Assembly: GCA_030411725.1 (NCBI GenBank)
Contig: MU839828.1
Coordinates: forward strand, 2,976,001-3,040,000
DNA length: 64,000 nucleotides
DNA from: Echria macrotheca
Taxonomy: Eukaryota; Ascomycota; Sordariomycetes; Sordariales; Schizotheciaceae
Direction of reading: 5' to 3'
In this document: positions 34,763-46,627 of the stretch, one piece after another
Layout: each line of letters opens with the position of its first letter
How positions within the stretch are numbered: the first letter of the stretch is position 1
The notes under the pieces: generated by a model
Told to the model about the DNA's origin: nothing
Databases searched by the model: none
What the model saw: the letters and a program-made list of their open reading frames with translations, nothing else
Program-made: the position numbers and the translations under genes

Positions 34763-35984
34763 CAGCGTTGGCGTTCGCGTATCTTTTGTACTGCTTCTTG
34801 ATTTTATGATTACAGAAACTCAATTGATGTGTTATGATCTACGTCGTTGGATTGGGAAGCGAAACGGATTCTCACTTGGTGATATCTGATCCAAGTCCCC
34901 TCCCCCCTAACGCGGCGGATCAGAAAGCATTATGGCTCTGCTTATAACATTGCACATTTATATGGCTTCAAAGTAAACAGTGGTCTATATTGTTGGTAGA
35001 TGCCCCATCAGACGAACGAGCTAGAATCTCCTCGTCTCTCTCTTACCTGTTCCTCAAGCCAATCGCCATGTCTATCTTCATGTCATGTCAAATATCCAAG
35101 GGTAACTCGCCACCTCCTCTCAGGCAGGTAATCACGACAAGTTAGGACTCATCTCAGAACCTTAATCCTAGAATCAGCGTAGTGTCAAAGCTCTGTTCTC
35201 GACGGGTCACCATCGGACTAGAATATAACCAGTCCCATCTCGATTCCTCACCCAAGTGTCCATATTTATACATCTCATCGATACATTCATACCGTAGGGG
35301 AATAGTATAATTATCTTGCTCTAATTCATCGAGATAAAACCAAACCAGGTTAACAGGTAGCAGGGAATGGGAATGAAACATAGAGAAGAACAACCTCCAC
35401 CTCTCGAAAAAATCCCAGCGCCAGACTTGAGACTTGACATAACCCCTAGAACTAAACCCCCAATCCTCAAGGAAAACACAGTGAATGAATCGTAGGGAAA
35501 GAGAAAAAATTCTATCATCCATCATCTAATCCTAATCCTAGTCCTTACACAACCCTATCTGTACCTCACTCGATACGATACCCTTGTACCTTGTACCTTG
35601 TGCTCCCCCCGGTCTGGGAGCTGATAATAACTACCTCGTCCTCCCTCCCGTTGACTTGACTTCATCTGTATTTGTGACAACTTCTCTAACCCCCTAACCC
35701 CCCATTGGTATCATACCATCCTCATACCACACCAACCAACCGAGCCACACAAGCCGACAAGCCGTAGGGGGGGTATCGCATGACCTCATGCTCTTGCCCG
35801 TGCATATAACCATAAGCCCTCCTCCATCTCTCTCCCACAAAACCATACAGGGAAGTCAAACCTAGACTCAGCTCCAGAAAACAAAAAAGACACAAAGTCC
35901 AATGACACCATAAACCCATGCTCAGCGATGCTCAGCCATGCTGCTGCTGGCCTGCCCCACCATTCTCCTCTCCTCTCTCAAAAC
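34763..35984. other. Convergent spacer between the zinc-finger and SIR2 genes
   Basis: This 1.2-kb 3'-to-3' spacer is AT- and C-rich. Small frames (for example 35154-35525, minus) have non-coding composition. I see no repeat or RNA gene. Confidence 0.5.
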
Positions 35985-37713
35985 TCAATCATCACCCCCC
36001 GCCCCCCTCCTCTTCCTCCTCTCACTCGACGTCTCCTCCTTGACATCCCCACCCTTCTCATCATCCCCACCTTCACTCTTCTCACCACCACCCCCCTCCC
36101 CCTCCTCCTTAACCGGATAAACCTGCGTAAAAACATGCCTCGAACTAAACCCCTCAGCCAGCTCAACCCTCACAACCTGCCCCTCAGGAACCATCTCATG
36201 CTCCAAGTCCCAGCCCGCCCGCCGACAGAGCTCCGCCACGACGACGTCACAATCCCCCAGCAGATCAATATCGAAATTGACATGCGACACGGGCGTGCGG
36301 CTGATATAGATCTGGGGGATATGCGCCGGCAGGTACGGCACCACCTCGGACACGGGCGCCACCTTCAGCGACGTCCCGATGACAATCACCAGATCGACCA
36401 AATCGCGATCGTGTTCCGTCAGCCGGCGCGAGAACTCTTCGGGAAGCGGCTCGCCAAAGAACGTGATATCCGGCTTCATCACGCCGCCGCCGGCCGGCAC
36501 GTCGAACTCCGAGTCCGAGTTGCTGTCGTAGTCCCCCGGCCGCCTCCGCACCTTCCTCTCGGTCCCGTCGCGGTTGAGCTTGCGCTTCCGGTTCCCGCTC
36601 ACGCCCCTCTGCTGCGCCGCGCACTTTCGACACCTGGGGATCTTGCCCGCCTTGATCTCGGGGAACAGCGTATCTCCCACAACCTTGAATCCGCACTTGA
36701 CGCACGTCGCCGTCGCGAAGCTCCCGTGGCACTGCACGAGTTTGTCGGGCGTGATCCCCGCCTTGGCCTCTAGATTATCAATATTCTGCGAGTAGTTCGT
36801 CAGCAGCTTCCCCTGCCTCTGCAGCATGGCGATGAACGCGTGCGTCGGCGAGAAGCGGTCGGTATCGGGCAGGATGTCGCGCGCAACCGAGTAAAAAATA
36901 GTCGGGTCTTGCTTGAAGACGGTGATGTCAAACACCTCTTGCGGGTCGCTCAGCCCCAGGTGCGCCAGCTTGCTGTAGAGCCCGGTCCCCTGGGACCGGA
37001 AGTCGGGGATGCCGAGGGACGTCGAGATGCCCGCTCCGGTGAGCACGATGATGTTGCGCGACGTGCGCAGCAGCTCGACGGCGTCGTCGACGCTGTTGTA
37101 TCGCTGCAGCTTCGCCCGCTTCGACAGCTCGCGCGTGAGCGCCAGGCTGAGCAGTCCGTAGTAGTGGTCGTCCGAGCTCCCCTCGAGGAAGGCGGGCGGG
37201 CGGATGCCAAACGCCGTGAGCATTTTTTTTGCTGTGATGATGCCCGCGTCTACCGTCCGCTTGCAAAACACCTCAGGCCCGACGGCGCGCAGCAGCTGGC
37301 GGAAGCGGACCGACTCTTCTGGTGTGCAGGCCGCGGGGTCTTTGCGGCGGCATGTCAACTTTATGTTTCTGAGACGAGTTGTGGGAGGAGAGATGATACT
37401 AACCGTCGGTAAAGAACTTGTCCTCGGCCAGATCCTCGAGCGCGTCCTCAAACAGCGACTCGGTCTCCCATGACTCCCCCAAATCGTTGACGCGCTCCTC
37501 GAGCTCGCTCATATTCGTGTGCGCCACGCCGTGCTGGATATCCTCCTCAATCTCGGCCATGTATTTCTTCTCATCGTAATTGACTACATTCCGCAGACGG
37601 GAACTCGTCTTCTTGGCGGGAGCATCAGTAGTGTCGCCCGCGTCTTTGGTAGTGTTGTTACTCTTGCCGTTGGTGGTGGCGGTAGCGCCAGCGGCAATTT
37701 TGGAGGAGTCCAT
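35985..37713 (-). CDS. SIR2: SIR2-family NAD-dependent protein deacetylase (class I, SIR2/HST1 type), 554 aa
   Basis: Exons are 37404-37713 and 35985-37339 (1665 nt), with junction G|AC reading [13 protein letters not shown]. Sirtuins deacetylate histones and other proteins, consuming NAD+. The N-terminal region with [20 protein letters not shown] and [17 protein letters not shown] matches the SIR2/HST1 N-terminal domain (DUF592), which separates this protein from HST2-type sirtuins. The catalytic core is intact: NAD-binding LTGAGIST (TGAGIS at 204-209) and [27 protein letters not shown], the catalytic His about 308 in QCHGSF, and a four-Cys zinc site CVKC...CRKC. The zinc module carries an extra basic/Asn-Ser-Asp insertion ([15 protein letters not shown] onward). 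[11 protein letters not shown] and YISRTPV follow. The tail is acidic then basic. The first ATG is at 37713; the open frame upstream has none. Confidence 0.94.
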
Positions 37714-39793
37714 AGTTTTTTGTTTTTGGGAATCTCCAATCCAATCCACACGCTGCCTTTTCTTGTCTTCTCCGGCGGTGTCGCCCAACCTTTTTTTCTT
37801 TTCTTCTAAAACGGATTTATGAAGAAGGAAAAAAACAGAGAGAAACAAGAGAAGAGAATAAGAAAGGAAAACCTGGTGTGTGGGAGGGCGGATGAAACGC
37901 TGGCTAGGTAAATCAGTTGATGCAAACACCAATTAAAAAAAAGACAAGGGAGAAGAAAAAGAGGTGCGACTTGAGAGTAGTAGTAGCCTGTGAGAAATCG
38001 GAAAACTTCTAACTGACCTGAGAGTTTTTACTGCAGGATGTGGTTGGGGAATTGATCTAAAGCCGGCTCTCTTTGGAGAAAAGAGAAAGAGCAAAATAGA
38101 GTGTGGCGAAGGGGGACGGATGGATGAATGTGTTGTAAAAAGTGTCAAGTCGTCGCAGCTTTTGAGTTTGGGCTTCGTGGCGGCAGGAAAAAAAAAACGT
38201 TAACAGTTTTGGATTTTTGGTTGTTGTTGTAGCAAAAGCCAACGGACGCTCCTCAAGAAAAAGGGCCAGGAAAAGAGGGATGGATCTGCTGCTTGGGGTC
38301 TGTCTGTCTGTCTGGGTTTGTGAGAGAGTCTAGGGCCAGCTGTCGTCGGTAGGTTACCTAAGTACCTAGCCGTGACTCGATGGTGGTGGTGGTGCTTTCA
38401 ACTTGATGAAAAAGTGTTGAGAATCGGTACCGAAACTGCACTTGTTGGTGCAAAAACGTTTCGATGAAACAACAAAAACAAGAAACTCTTCGTGACTAAG
38501 GCTTGTTGAGAAATTGAGGAATCGGCAGACGACGACGACAATAATAAGCTCGTTATCTTTTAGACCCGGGGTTGTCGCGCATATGTTTTTGCGTGTTGTC
38601 GCGTTCGGTAATAAAGTCAGTCGCGTTGCTGTGTGGCTCGCCTCACTCATCCATCAGCTCTAAAAAGTTAACAAGAGGGAAAGAAAGTTGGGTGTGTCCA
38701 GACGAAACGAAAGGAGACTAAAAAATCGCTGCGGAACAAACGGAACGCCCCTCCCCATTCCCTAGGACTAGGTACCGCACCGGACCAGCGACATGCTGGG
38801 AGAGGAAAAGACTTGCTTGCATAACTATATTTCAGGAGCAACCAAACCCCAAAAGCCTGGTAAATATATACACGCAGAGCAGTAGCCCTGGATCACCACG
38901 TCTCTATGCGTCAGATGGGGAAAAGTAGTGCGCATATCTTTCCTGCAATTATAATATGGCTGCTTGTAACACCGAGACCGTCACGGCCCACTCAGGAGAT
39001 AGGCAAGATAGGAACCTCTGCTCCAGGAAGCAGCGGAGGGTCGACTGCAATGTGATGTGGGGTTGGCAAGCAGTGGTCCTCTCGAACTCTCACGAAACAC
39101 AACGCAGCCCTGCGTGAATGAAGAATGGAAATAACTATGTAGACCACATGACTCTTGCTGTACGTGTCAAGGGGACGGGCCAACAAACATTCTTGTGTAT
39201 AGCAAACTCGATGATAACACACACTGATTATTAGCATTTGCCACCCACATTTAATCCATCAAAGGCCACATCGACACCGGATGTACTGGGTAACCGGCAG
39301 CGGGCGCTCCTGCTGCTTGCTCTGTTTGCTCATGCTACCTAAGTTCTATCTCCCAGACACCGCTGACAACCCAAGGAAACGCTTTTCTGGCAGTCTTGCC
39401 TAACCGCGATAGGTTTTGCACGAGTCTATCAGCTCCGAATGCTCCAAATGCTTCAACCAAAGCGCCACAAAAGATCGGAAAGAAAACCCGCCAGACACCA
39501 ACAACCCCATGCCCCCAAACGCCGTATTCCGGCCACAAGTTACTTTGGGCTCTCTGCAGGCTACCAACCACGCCTGTCGACATGCATGCTGTACAATATT
39601 ATTACAAGCACTCAGGCGAATATGCTGTATCGTCCTGAAATGATTTCCTGGACCGACGACAAAACATCGTCATGTCGGATGGCTTTCACTGGAAGCCGGA
39701 ATTTCTGCCGCAGTTTTGGCGGCAACCAAGTGGTCGATAATAATCGTCACTGTAGTTAAAATTTTGTGTGATAAGAGATTGTGGTTAAACCCT
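37714..39793. other. Spacer upstream of SIR2 and downstream of the Ca2+-ATPase
   Basis: The 2.1-kb spacer holds the SIR2 promoter and leader (A/G-rich on the plus strand at 37790-37990), a TCTG repeat at 38299-38314, several CCTAGG-type motifs (38350-38370, 38761-38766), and the ATPase 3' region. I see no convincing gene. Confidence 0.5.
38299..38314. repeat. TCTG tetranucleotide repeat
   Basis: Four TCTG units lie in the region upstream of the SIR2-family gene. Confidence 0.9.
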
Positions 39794-42700
39794 TCAAGGG
39801 GCTGCCTTGGGCGGCTTCGGAACGCTCAAGATCGGAACGTCGGTCGGGCGAGACTCGGCGGCAACTTCCTGCGCCTCCGACTCGTTCCGCCCACCAGCCG
39901 CCTCCTGAACCGGCGATGGGAACTGGCCAAAGTCGGGTTCGCCCCGTCGGTCGATGGGCGACCAACCGGCAGCAACACCGCCGGCCACGATGCCGGCCAT
40001 GACCGTCGCGGCACCCAACGCGCTATTGGATCTCGAGCGGGTGCTCTTGCTCCGCCTCCTCGACTCGGGCGTCGGCGCCGGCGAGTGGCTGCCAAAGCTG
40101 TCCTCGCGCGTCGGCGTCTGCGGGGCTCGCCCGCCGATCGAGTTGGATCGCGAGTGCTCACGGCTGTGCGACGGGCTCTTCTTGGGCATGAACGTCTCCC
40201 GAGGATGCTTCATGGCGAACTTGAGGTTGTTGAGACGACCACCCTTCATGCGCTTGAGGAAGGCAAGCTCATCTCTCACGTCGCTGAGAGCAGGCGGGTA
40301 GAACTGGTAGCGCTCCTCATCGTCCGAAATCGCCAAACCCGGAACATCAGACCGGGCCTTGCGCTTCAGGTAATCAGGCACCAAACGCTCCAAGAGAGCA
40401 TCCGGAATCAGGCGGATGATCATTCCGACGGGGATCGAGATGACACCAAGAACGATGGCATATGCCCACATGGCTGGCGTCTGGCCGGTAGGCGCGATGT
40501 TGAACGCCTTGCCGCCAACCATGACGATGAGCACCTGGCCACCACACATGAGAGCGCTGATGCTAATGAAGAACCAGTTCTTGGTGAGCCCCTCGAAGAT
40601 GTTGAACTTGTTGTCCAAGCGGCGGTTGCTGTGTCACATTAGCATCGGAAAGAGCATCGAGACAAAACGGAGTACTTACTTCCACTGGTTGAAGATCTGC
40701 ATCCACACGAATGTGTTGAAAACCAGCGTCTGCACCTCAGCGGGCGTGACATCCGGGTCATAGGCCGGAAGGATGTCCGGGGAGCCGAAATAAAGCAGGA
40801 ACGTCACCAACAACTGGTATACCGCTTGGCCAAGTATCATTTTCCACATGGTCGTCGAAATGATGGAGGAACCCTTGCGCTCAGGCTTGCGGTCCAGAAC
40901 GCTCTCGTGGGGCGGGTCGGTCGCGAGGGCAAGGGCCGCAAGAGTGTCCATGATCAGGTTGACCCAGAGCAACTGAACCGCAGTCAGGACCGAGGACTCG
41001 TCCTCGTGATAGACTGCAGTCACGAAGGTCAGGATGACGGCTGTAACGTTCACCGTGAGCTGGAACTGGAGGAAGCGCTTGACAGCGTCGTTGACTGCAC
41101 GACCCCACTTCAACGCCTTGACGATCGAGTTGAAGTTGTCATCCATGAGGATAATGGCCGATGCCTCCTTGGCGACTTCGGTACCGGCGATACCCATGGA
41201 GAAGCCGATATCCGCCATCTTCAGCGCAGGGGCGTCGTTGGTACCATCGCCAGTCACGGCCACCGTTTCGCCCATGTCCTTGAGACGCCTGACCAGGATA
41301 CGCTTGTCTTCGGGGCTGGAGCGGGCCAGGACGTGGAGGCGGGGAATCACCTCCACTTGCTGTCCTTTGCTCATGTTGCGGAACTCCGGACCTTCCATAA
41401 CGATGCTGTTGGGTTGAAGGATGCCACAGTCACGAGCGATGGCCTCGGCCGTGAGCCTGTTGTCACCGGTGACCATGCGAACGACGACGCCGGCCTTCTG
41501 GCAATCCTTAACCGCCTCCTTGACACCAGGGCGCAGAGGATCTTTGATACCAACCATGCCAACAAAAACCATGCTCCGGCAGATCTCGTCGAAGGGGATC
41601 TCGTCGCCGTCGCCTCGGCGGCTGAGCCGGGGAGGCCACTGGTTGAAGTCTCGATAGATGAGGCCGATGGTACGCAGGGAGTTCCGGGCATACGTATCAA
41701 TGAGCTGGTTGACGGTGCGACGATCATCCTCGGTCATGGCAGCGGAACCAAGAGCCTCGGACGGGTTGGGGATGATCTGGGTGCATTTCTCGAGCATAAT
41801 CTCCGAGGCGCCCTTGACGTACAGCCGTGCCCTGCCGTTCTCGAGCTGGACGACGATGCCCATACACTTGCGGCCCGAATCGAAAGGAATAAGGTGGAGG
41901 ACCTTGGCGTTAGCGCGTTCCTCGGCGACCGGGCCCATGGCAAAGTGCTCCTTGGCAAGAATGAGCAGCGCCGTCTCCGTCTTGGAGCCAATGAAGGTGT
42001 GTTCTCCATCGACATCGCCCTCGAACGCCGTGGAGTTGAGGGAAATCGACTTGCGCATCAGATCCTTGACGTCCGGGTTGAGAGACGCTACAAATTCGCC
42101 GACACTCACAGGGCGCTCGATAGGAGTCGAGGGCGAATTGGGAGAGGCCGTCTCGGCCTCTCCAAATCGATGGCTGGTGCCAACGGTTCCGGCAACCACT
42201 TGCATTTTGTTTTGTGTCAGGGTGCCCGTCTTGTCGCTGCAGATGGTCGTAGCGTTGCCCATGACCTCGCAAGCCTTCAGATGGCGGACGAGGTTGTTGT
42301 CGCGAAGCATGCGTGTAGTCGCAAACGCCAGGGCCAACGTAACAGCAAGAGGCAAACCTTCGGGCACAGCCACCACGATAATGGTAACAACCACGATGAA
42401 GATGTTGAGGAAGCGCTGTCCCTTTGCGGCTCCGTCCAGATCCGTAAGCTTCGGGAGCTGGACGAGGAACTTGATAAGAAGCACGATGAAGAGAAGAAGA
42501 CCGGCGGCACCACCGAGCTTGGCGATGTATTCGGCAATGACGTTGAGCTTGGACTGAAGCGGCGTGATTTCAGGATCCTCGGATAGGGACATGAGCGTCT
42601 TGCCATAGCTCGAGTAGATGCCTGTCGACGTGACCATGAAGGTGCCCACACCTTCCATCACACGGGCGCCGGACTGGATGAAGGGGTCCATCTTCTTGAG

Positions 42701-43873
42701 GCTCTCCTGATTCTCAATGGCAGCAAAAACCTCATCGGCAGGCCGCTTCCGGATGATGTCCGACTCGCCCGTCGCCTGGGACTCATCGCACTTGACGTTG
42801 AAGCCCTCGACGAGAACGCCATCGACCGGAATCAGATCGCCGGGTTCCAGGTGCAAAATATCGCCGACCAAGACATCGAAGACGGATATCTCAACCGTCT
42901 TTCCGGACCGGACAGCTCGGACTAGACGATCTTGCTTCTTCTCGTTCAGCTTGGCGAACTGGCGTTCCTTTTGGTAATCATTCAGGGAGCCGACAATGAC
43001 GACGATGAAAATGGCAGCGATAATGGCGACGCCCTCGATCCAGTCCACAGGGGTCTCGCCGGGTGGGTGGGGCCGCCCGAAGGTCTGGTAGAGGCCGACT
43101 GCCAACGAGACAACGGCGGCGATAGAAAGTAGGATGAGCACCTTATCGTTGTAGGTGATCCACATGAGCTGTAAAAGGCTCTTGCCTTTCTTGGTGGGAA
43201 GCCGGTTGTCGCTGAAAACGCGTTTTCTCGATGAGAAAGAGCCGGTGTCTTTCCCCCCAGAATGCCCTTGCGCAACGTGTGTCTCTTTTGGCAGGGAACC
43301 TTCCGTGAGACCTTTTTCGTGTACGCGAGCCGCAGCCACGGCACCCTCGTAAGTGACATGGCCATCAAGGGAGGTCTCTTCAACACTCAGACCCGCTTTC
43401 CGGTCCGTTCGCAATCCCTTTTCCAGTCCGGCAAGACCGCCGAGCTTATAAAAAGCCGACAGACTCTTGGGGTCGAACATCTTGTTCAACATGCCGGGGC
43501 TGAAGGCGAACGGGTTGTTCTCGACCTGGAAATCACTCTCCTTGCCGACGTCGGGTTTCAGCGCATCGGGGTCGTTCTTGATTTTGTCAGCTTCCGAGCT
43601 GCCCACTCGTGTTTGGCTATCTTTCTCGCCATAACTTGACAAGCCTGCGATGGTCTCGGAGGAAACGGAATCTGTCGAGTTGATCGAGTTTTGCCTCGAT
43701 ATCTGAGAGTTAGGAACCGCCAAAAACGCGCCCCCTCGGTCGTTGCCTCGAAGCGCGACAGGGCTGGAGACATTGTGTGGACTTGTCGGTCGGCTGTCTC
43801 TGTCGAAAGATCTGGACTGGCCGTCGGTTCGCGGCCCGGAATTGCTCCGCTGGTGCGTCCAACTGCTCGCCAT
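39794..43873 (-). CDS. P-type Ca2+-transporting ATPase, PMC1/type IIB, 1342 aa
   Basis: Exons are 40680-43873 and 39794-40628 (4029 nt); the junction AA|C reads FNQWNNRRLDNKFNIFEG. Type IIB pumps move Ca2+ out of the cytosol, in fungi mostly into the vacuole. A Ser-rich N-terminal extension of about 230 residues (including FSPGMLNKMFDPKSLSAFYK) precedes the pump body. Its motifs are LEPGDLIPVDGVLV and CDESQATGESD (actuator), VAVPEGLPLAVTLALA (M4), CSDKTGTLTQNKM with the phosphorylated Asp about 547, KGASEIMLEKC (nucleotide binding), MVTGDN and VTGDGTNDAPALK (hinge). About ten membrane segments can be counted. The C-terminal tail has SR/SP-rich stretches (SPSHSREHSRSNS, RRRSKSTRSRS) and a late hydrophobic Ala/Gly patch. 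The single late intron falls within the last membrane-segment group. Confidence 0.95.
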
Positions 43874-46607
43874 GGGTTCGGTGGTAGATGGGCTATTCCT
43901 GCCGTCGCCGATAGAAATCGGTGAGCTGGTGATGACCCGGTGGGCGGCGTCAGAGTCAAGAACGGGTTCGGTGCCCGTATTGACGGCTGTGGTATCTATT
44001 GTGATGGTAGGACTGTTTACACTCGTGGTCAGCTACATATATCGGCGCCAAGGCGGACTCCCACGTACGCTCTCTGCCTTCGCACAGTTGAGGGTTCCCC
44101 ATCGCGGCCGTCTTGGCCGGGGCTGGCCATGGTAGCTGAGGAGTGGGTTTATGCTGGACGCGGCGAGGGGCTGAGCGCCGCGGAATCGAGGCGATCGAGC
44201 TCGTTGGGGGAAGGTGAGAGGCCAATTGTGGCACCCTTTGGCGTGGCGAGAAGAAGGCTGTACGGTCTTGGGTCCGTACACGGCTGACTCCGAACGCAAG
44301 GTGTTGTGCGGGAGCCTATTGTCCAGCCACACACGGGATGGCAAACTGAACTTGGTCAGCTGCAACGGCGCATAGAGGTCGCCAATGTCGAAGTTAAAAA
44401 GGTAGAAAATGAGATCGAGGGAGCGTCGGTGGTGGAGGGAGACAAGTCGATGTCCGCAATGCCAGGCGGACTGTGTCAATCGCGCTCAAAGTCGGTCGGG
44501 GAACATGGGCTCAATTGAGACAGACAGCACACGTCGAGTCGCGGGGAGCGATGATGATATGTGCGATGGCGATGCCCCAGAGAGGGTGGAGTTGAGCACG
44601 CTATGACATGCAACGAGACCCAGGACCATCATCGGGGGTTCCCAGCGCAACTCTGAAATGGAAGAAACAGAAACAAATCGTCGAGGCGAATGAGGCCGTG
44701 AGCAGAGAAAGGCAGGAGGAATCGACTGTCCATCCCAATTCTGCCAAGGGCCTCCGCCAAGCGTAGTTGAACGAGGCAGTGCAAGTCGCCAAGCGAATCA
44801 CGGAGCATGGATCTTGCAACCGCCAGCAAGTACCAACAGGGCAGGGATGCTCGTGCCCTGGCCCGGTTTTGTTTCAACTGGCAGTTGGTTTGTTTGGGCG
44901 CATTTCAACCGCTTTCAATAATAACCCGTTGGGGGCGGATGTGCAATACTCGCCGGTAGTTAGTTGTTCTCGATGTTGACCTTGGCGAGGAATGTCGACC
45001 CGATTGCCTGGCGAACACTCCCGCAGCGTCTGCGTCTGCGTTGCCCCAGGAAAGAAAGCCTTAGGAATGCATGCATTGCTGCCCAGCTGGCCTAGCCAGA
45101 TGGAGATCATTGACAGTGCTGTTTTTGGCTTAGCTTGCATGAATTACCTTGGCTCGATTTTCCAGAACAGCTGTGCCACCAGCTTGCGTCACGGTTAGCT
45201 TCCCCACAAAGGAGAGATCACCACTGAGCAGATGGACTGTTGCTACTTGCACATATATTACTTTCCATGTCGCGGGATTTGCAGCCATGACATATTGATA
45301 GCGTCCACGTCGATGTAAAGTCCCAATTGTGCAATTATCCCGCGTTATCGTCTCACTACAGAGTTGGGCGTTCTGCCAATGCCGGTTTGGATAAGATTGC
45401 CCGGTGGACACGCCCGAAATTCGACCAGGATGTTGTGGGGCGCAAGGGGTTTGCCATCAGATAAACGACTCCAAAAGTCGGGGTTTGTAACAACGACAAC
45501 CTTTTTTCTTGTCATGGCCATGATGGCTGGCGATCTGCATCCGACACCGTAGTGCACTTCTGGCGATCGCGGTCGACGCCGAGCTCTGCATGGCCAAGTC
45601 CCGAGACCACCTCGAGGCTTGGTATGCCGCCAAAATCGACGAAAATGCCCCTTGAACTTCTCCCTGCATGCCACGTTCGCCCTGTACCGTAGTTGACTGC
45701 CACCTCACAGACGTCGAGTGCTGTTTCCTAGCACATGCGCCGAGCAGAATGGCCCGTCACAGCGGCAGTGAGCGCACCTCAAGCGCGGTTCCGGTCCTAG
45801 CGCAGGGTCAGTCTGCTGTATCACGATTGAGTGGCCAAGATATTCCGGCTCTTCCTGCCACGGAACCGTCGACATTCTCGCGTCCAGTCGCCCGCCAACC
45901 CCGAGGAGGCTAGGTTCCTCACGTCAACTAAACATCATCATCGGTCTCGCGGACGCCAAGGTGAGCCCAGGCCGCTGACCGTGTCAGAGGGGAGAGGCGG
46001 ACCGGCTTCGTGGCCCGAGGCGCAGCATGTCCAGATTTCTGGGCCTTTTGCCGCCTGGAGTCTCGAATACACATCGAGGAGACGGATGGTGATGCGATCC
46101 GCCCATCGACGACGACAGCCCGAGAGCCAGCAATGCCGCGCGGTCTCCTTCCCGTCCCCGAACCCGTCTCCGTTCGAGTCTGGCGTTCAGGAGGTACTTC
46201 GTCCGAACACATGTCTTGCGCCGCGGTGGAGCTCTGGTCGGACGACATAGAGTGCTACTCGCTCGATGTTTCTCGTTTCACAAAACGCTGTGCGGAGCAA
46301 GGTACTACCAACTTTGTGGCCAGTTTCGAGACGCTCTCGGTCAAAGCCTGCCGATTGGCTTGGAGATACCCACCCGGGCGGTATAACGGTCTCCGCCTCA
46401 TTCATGTGCTTGGAGAATGGCTAGTCATGTCGACGGCCATCCAATCTACCGGAACATGTGGATTACATGTGCAGTCTTGACGTCTCGATATCAAATTGGA
46501 AGCACGCGATCTCGACATGCACGCTGGCACAGCCGTGGTGGTGACGGCCGACATGCTGTCCACCTTCTCATGCATGATGATGCGAGTGGGCTTCCCGACA
46601 ATTTGTT

Positions 46608-46627
46608 ACACACACACACACACACAC
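46608..46627. repeat. CA dinucleotide microsatellite
   Basis: A run of ten AC/CA units lies inside the gene-poor spacer. Confidence 0.95.

Noticed and set aside
40826..42586. 586-codon plus-strand frame inside the Ca2+-ATPase gene
   Set aside because: It is antisense to the P-type ATPase core (DKTGT and GDGTNDAP motifs on the minus strand). It is rich in His/Arg/Asp/Leu, as expected of an antisense shadow.
46010..46480. Possible small gene (156 codons, plus) in the 6-kb spacer
   Set aside because: No motif, no plausible introns joining it to neighbours, and overlapping frames of similar length in other phases. Expression data could revive it.
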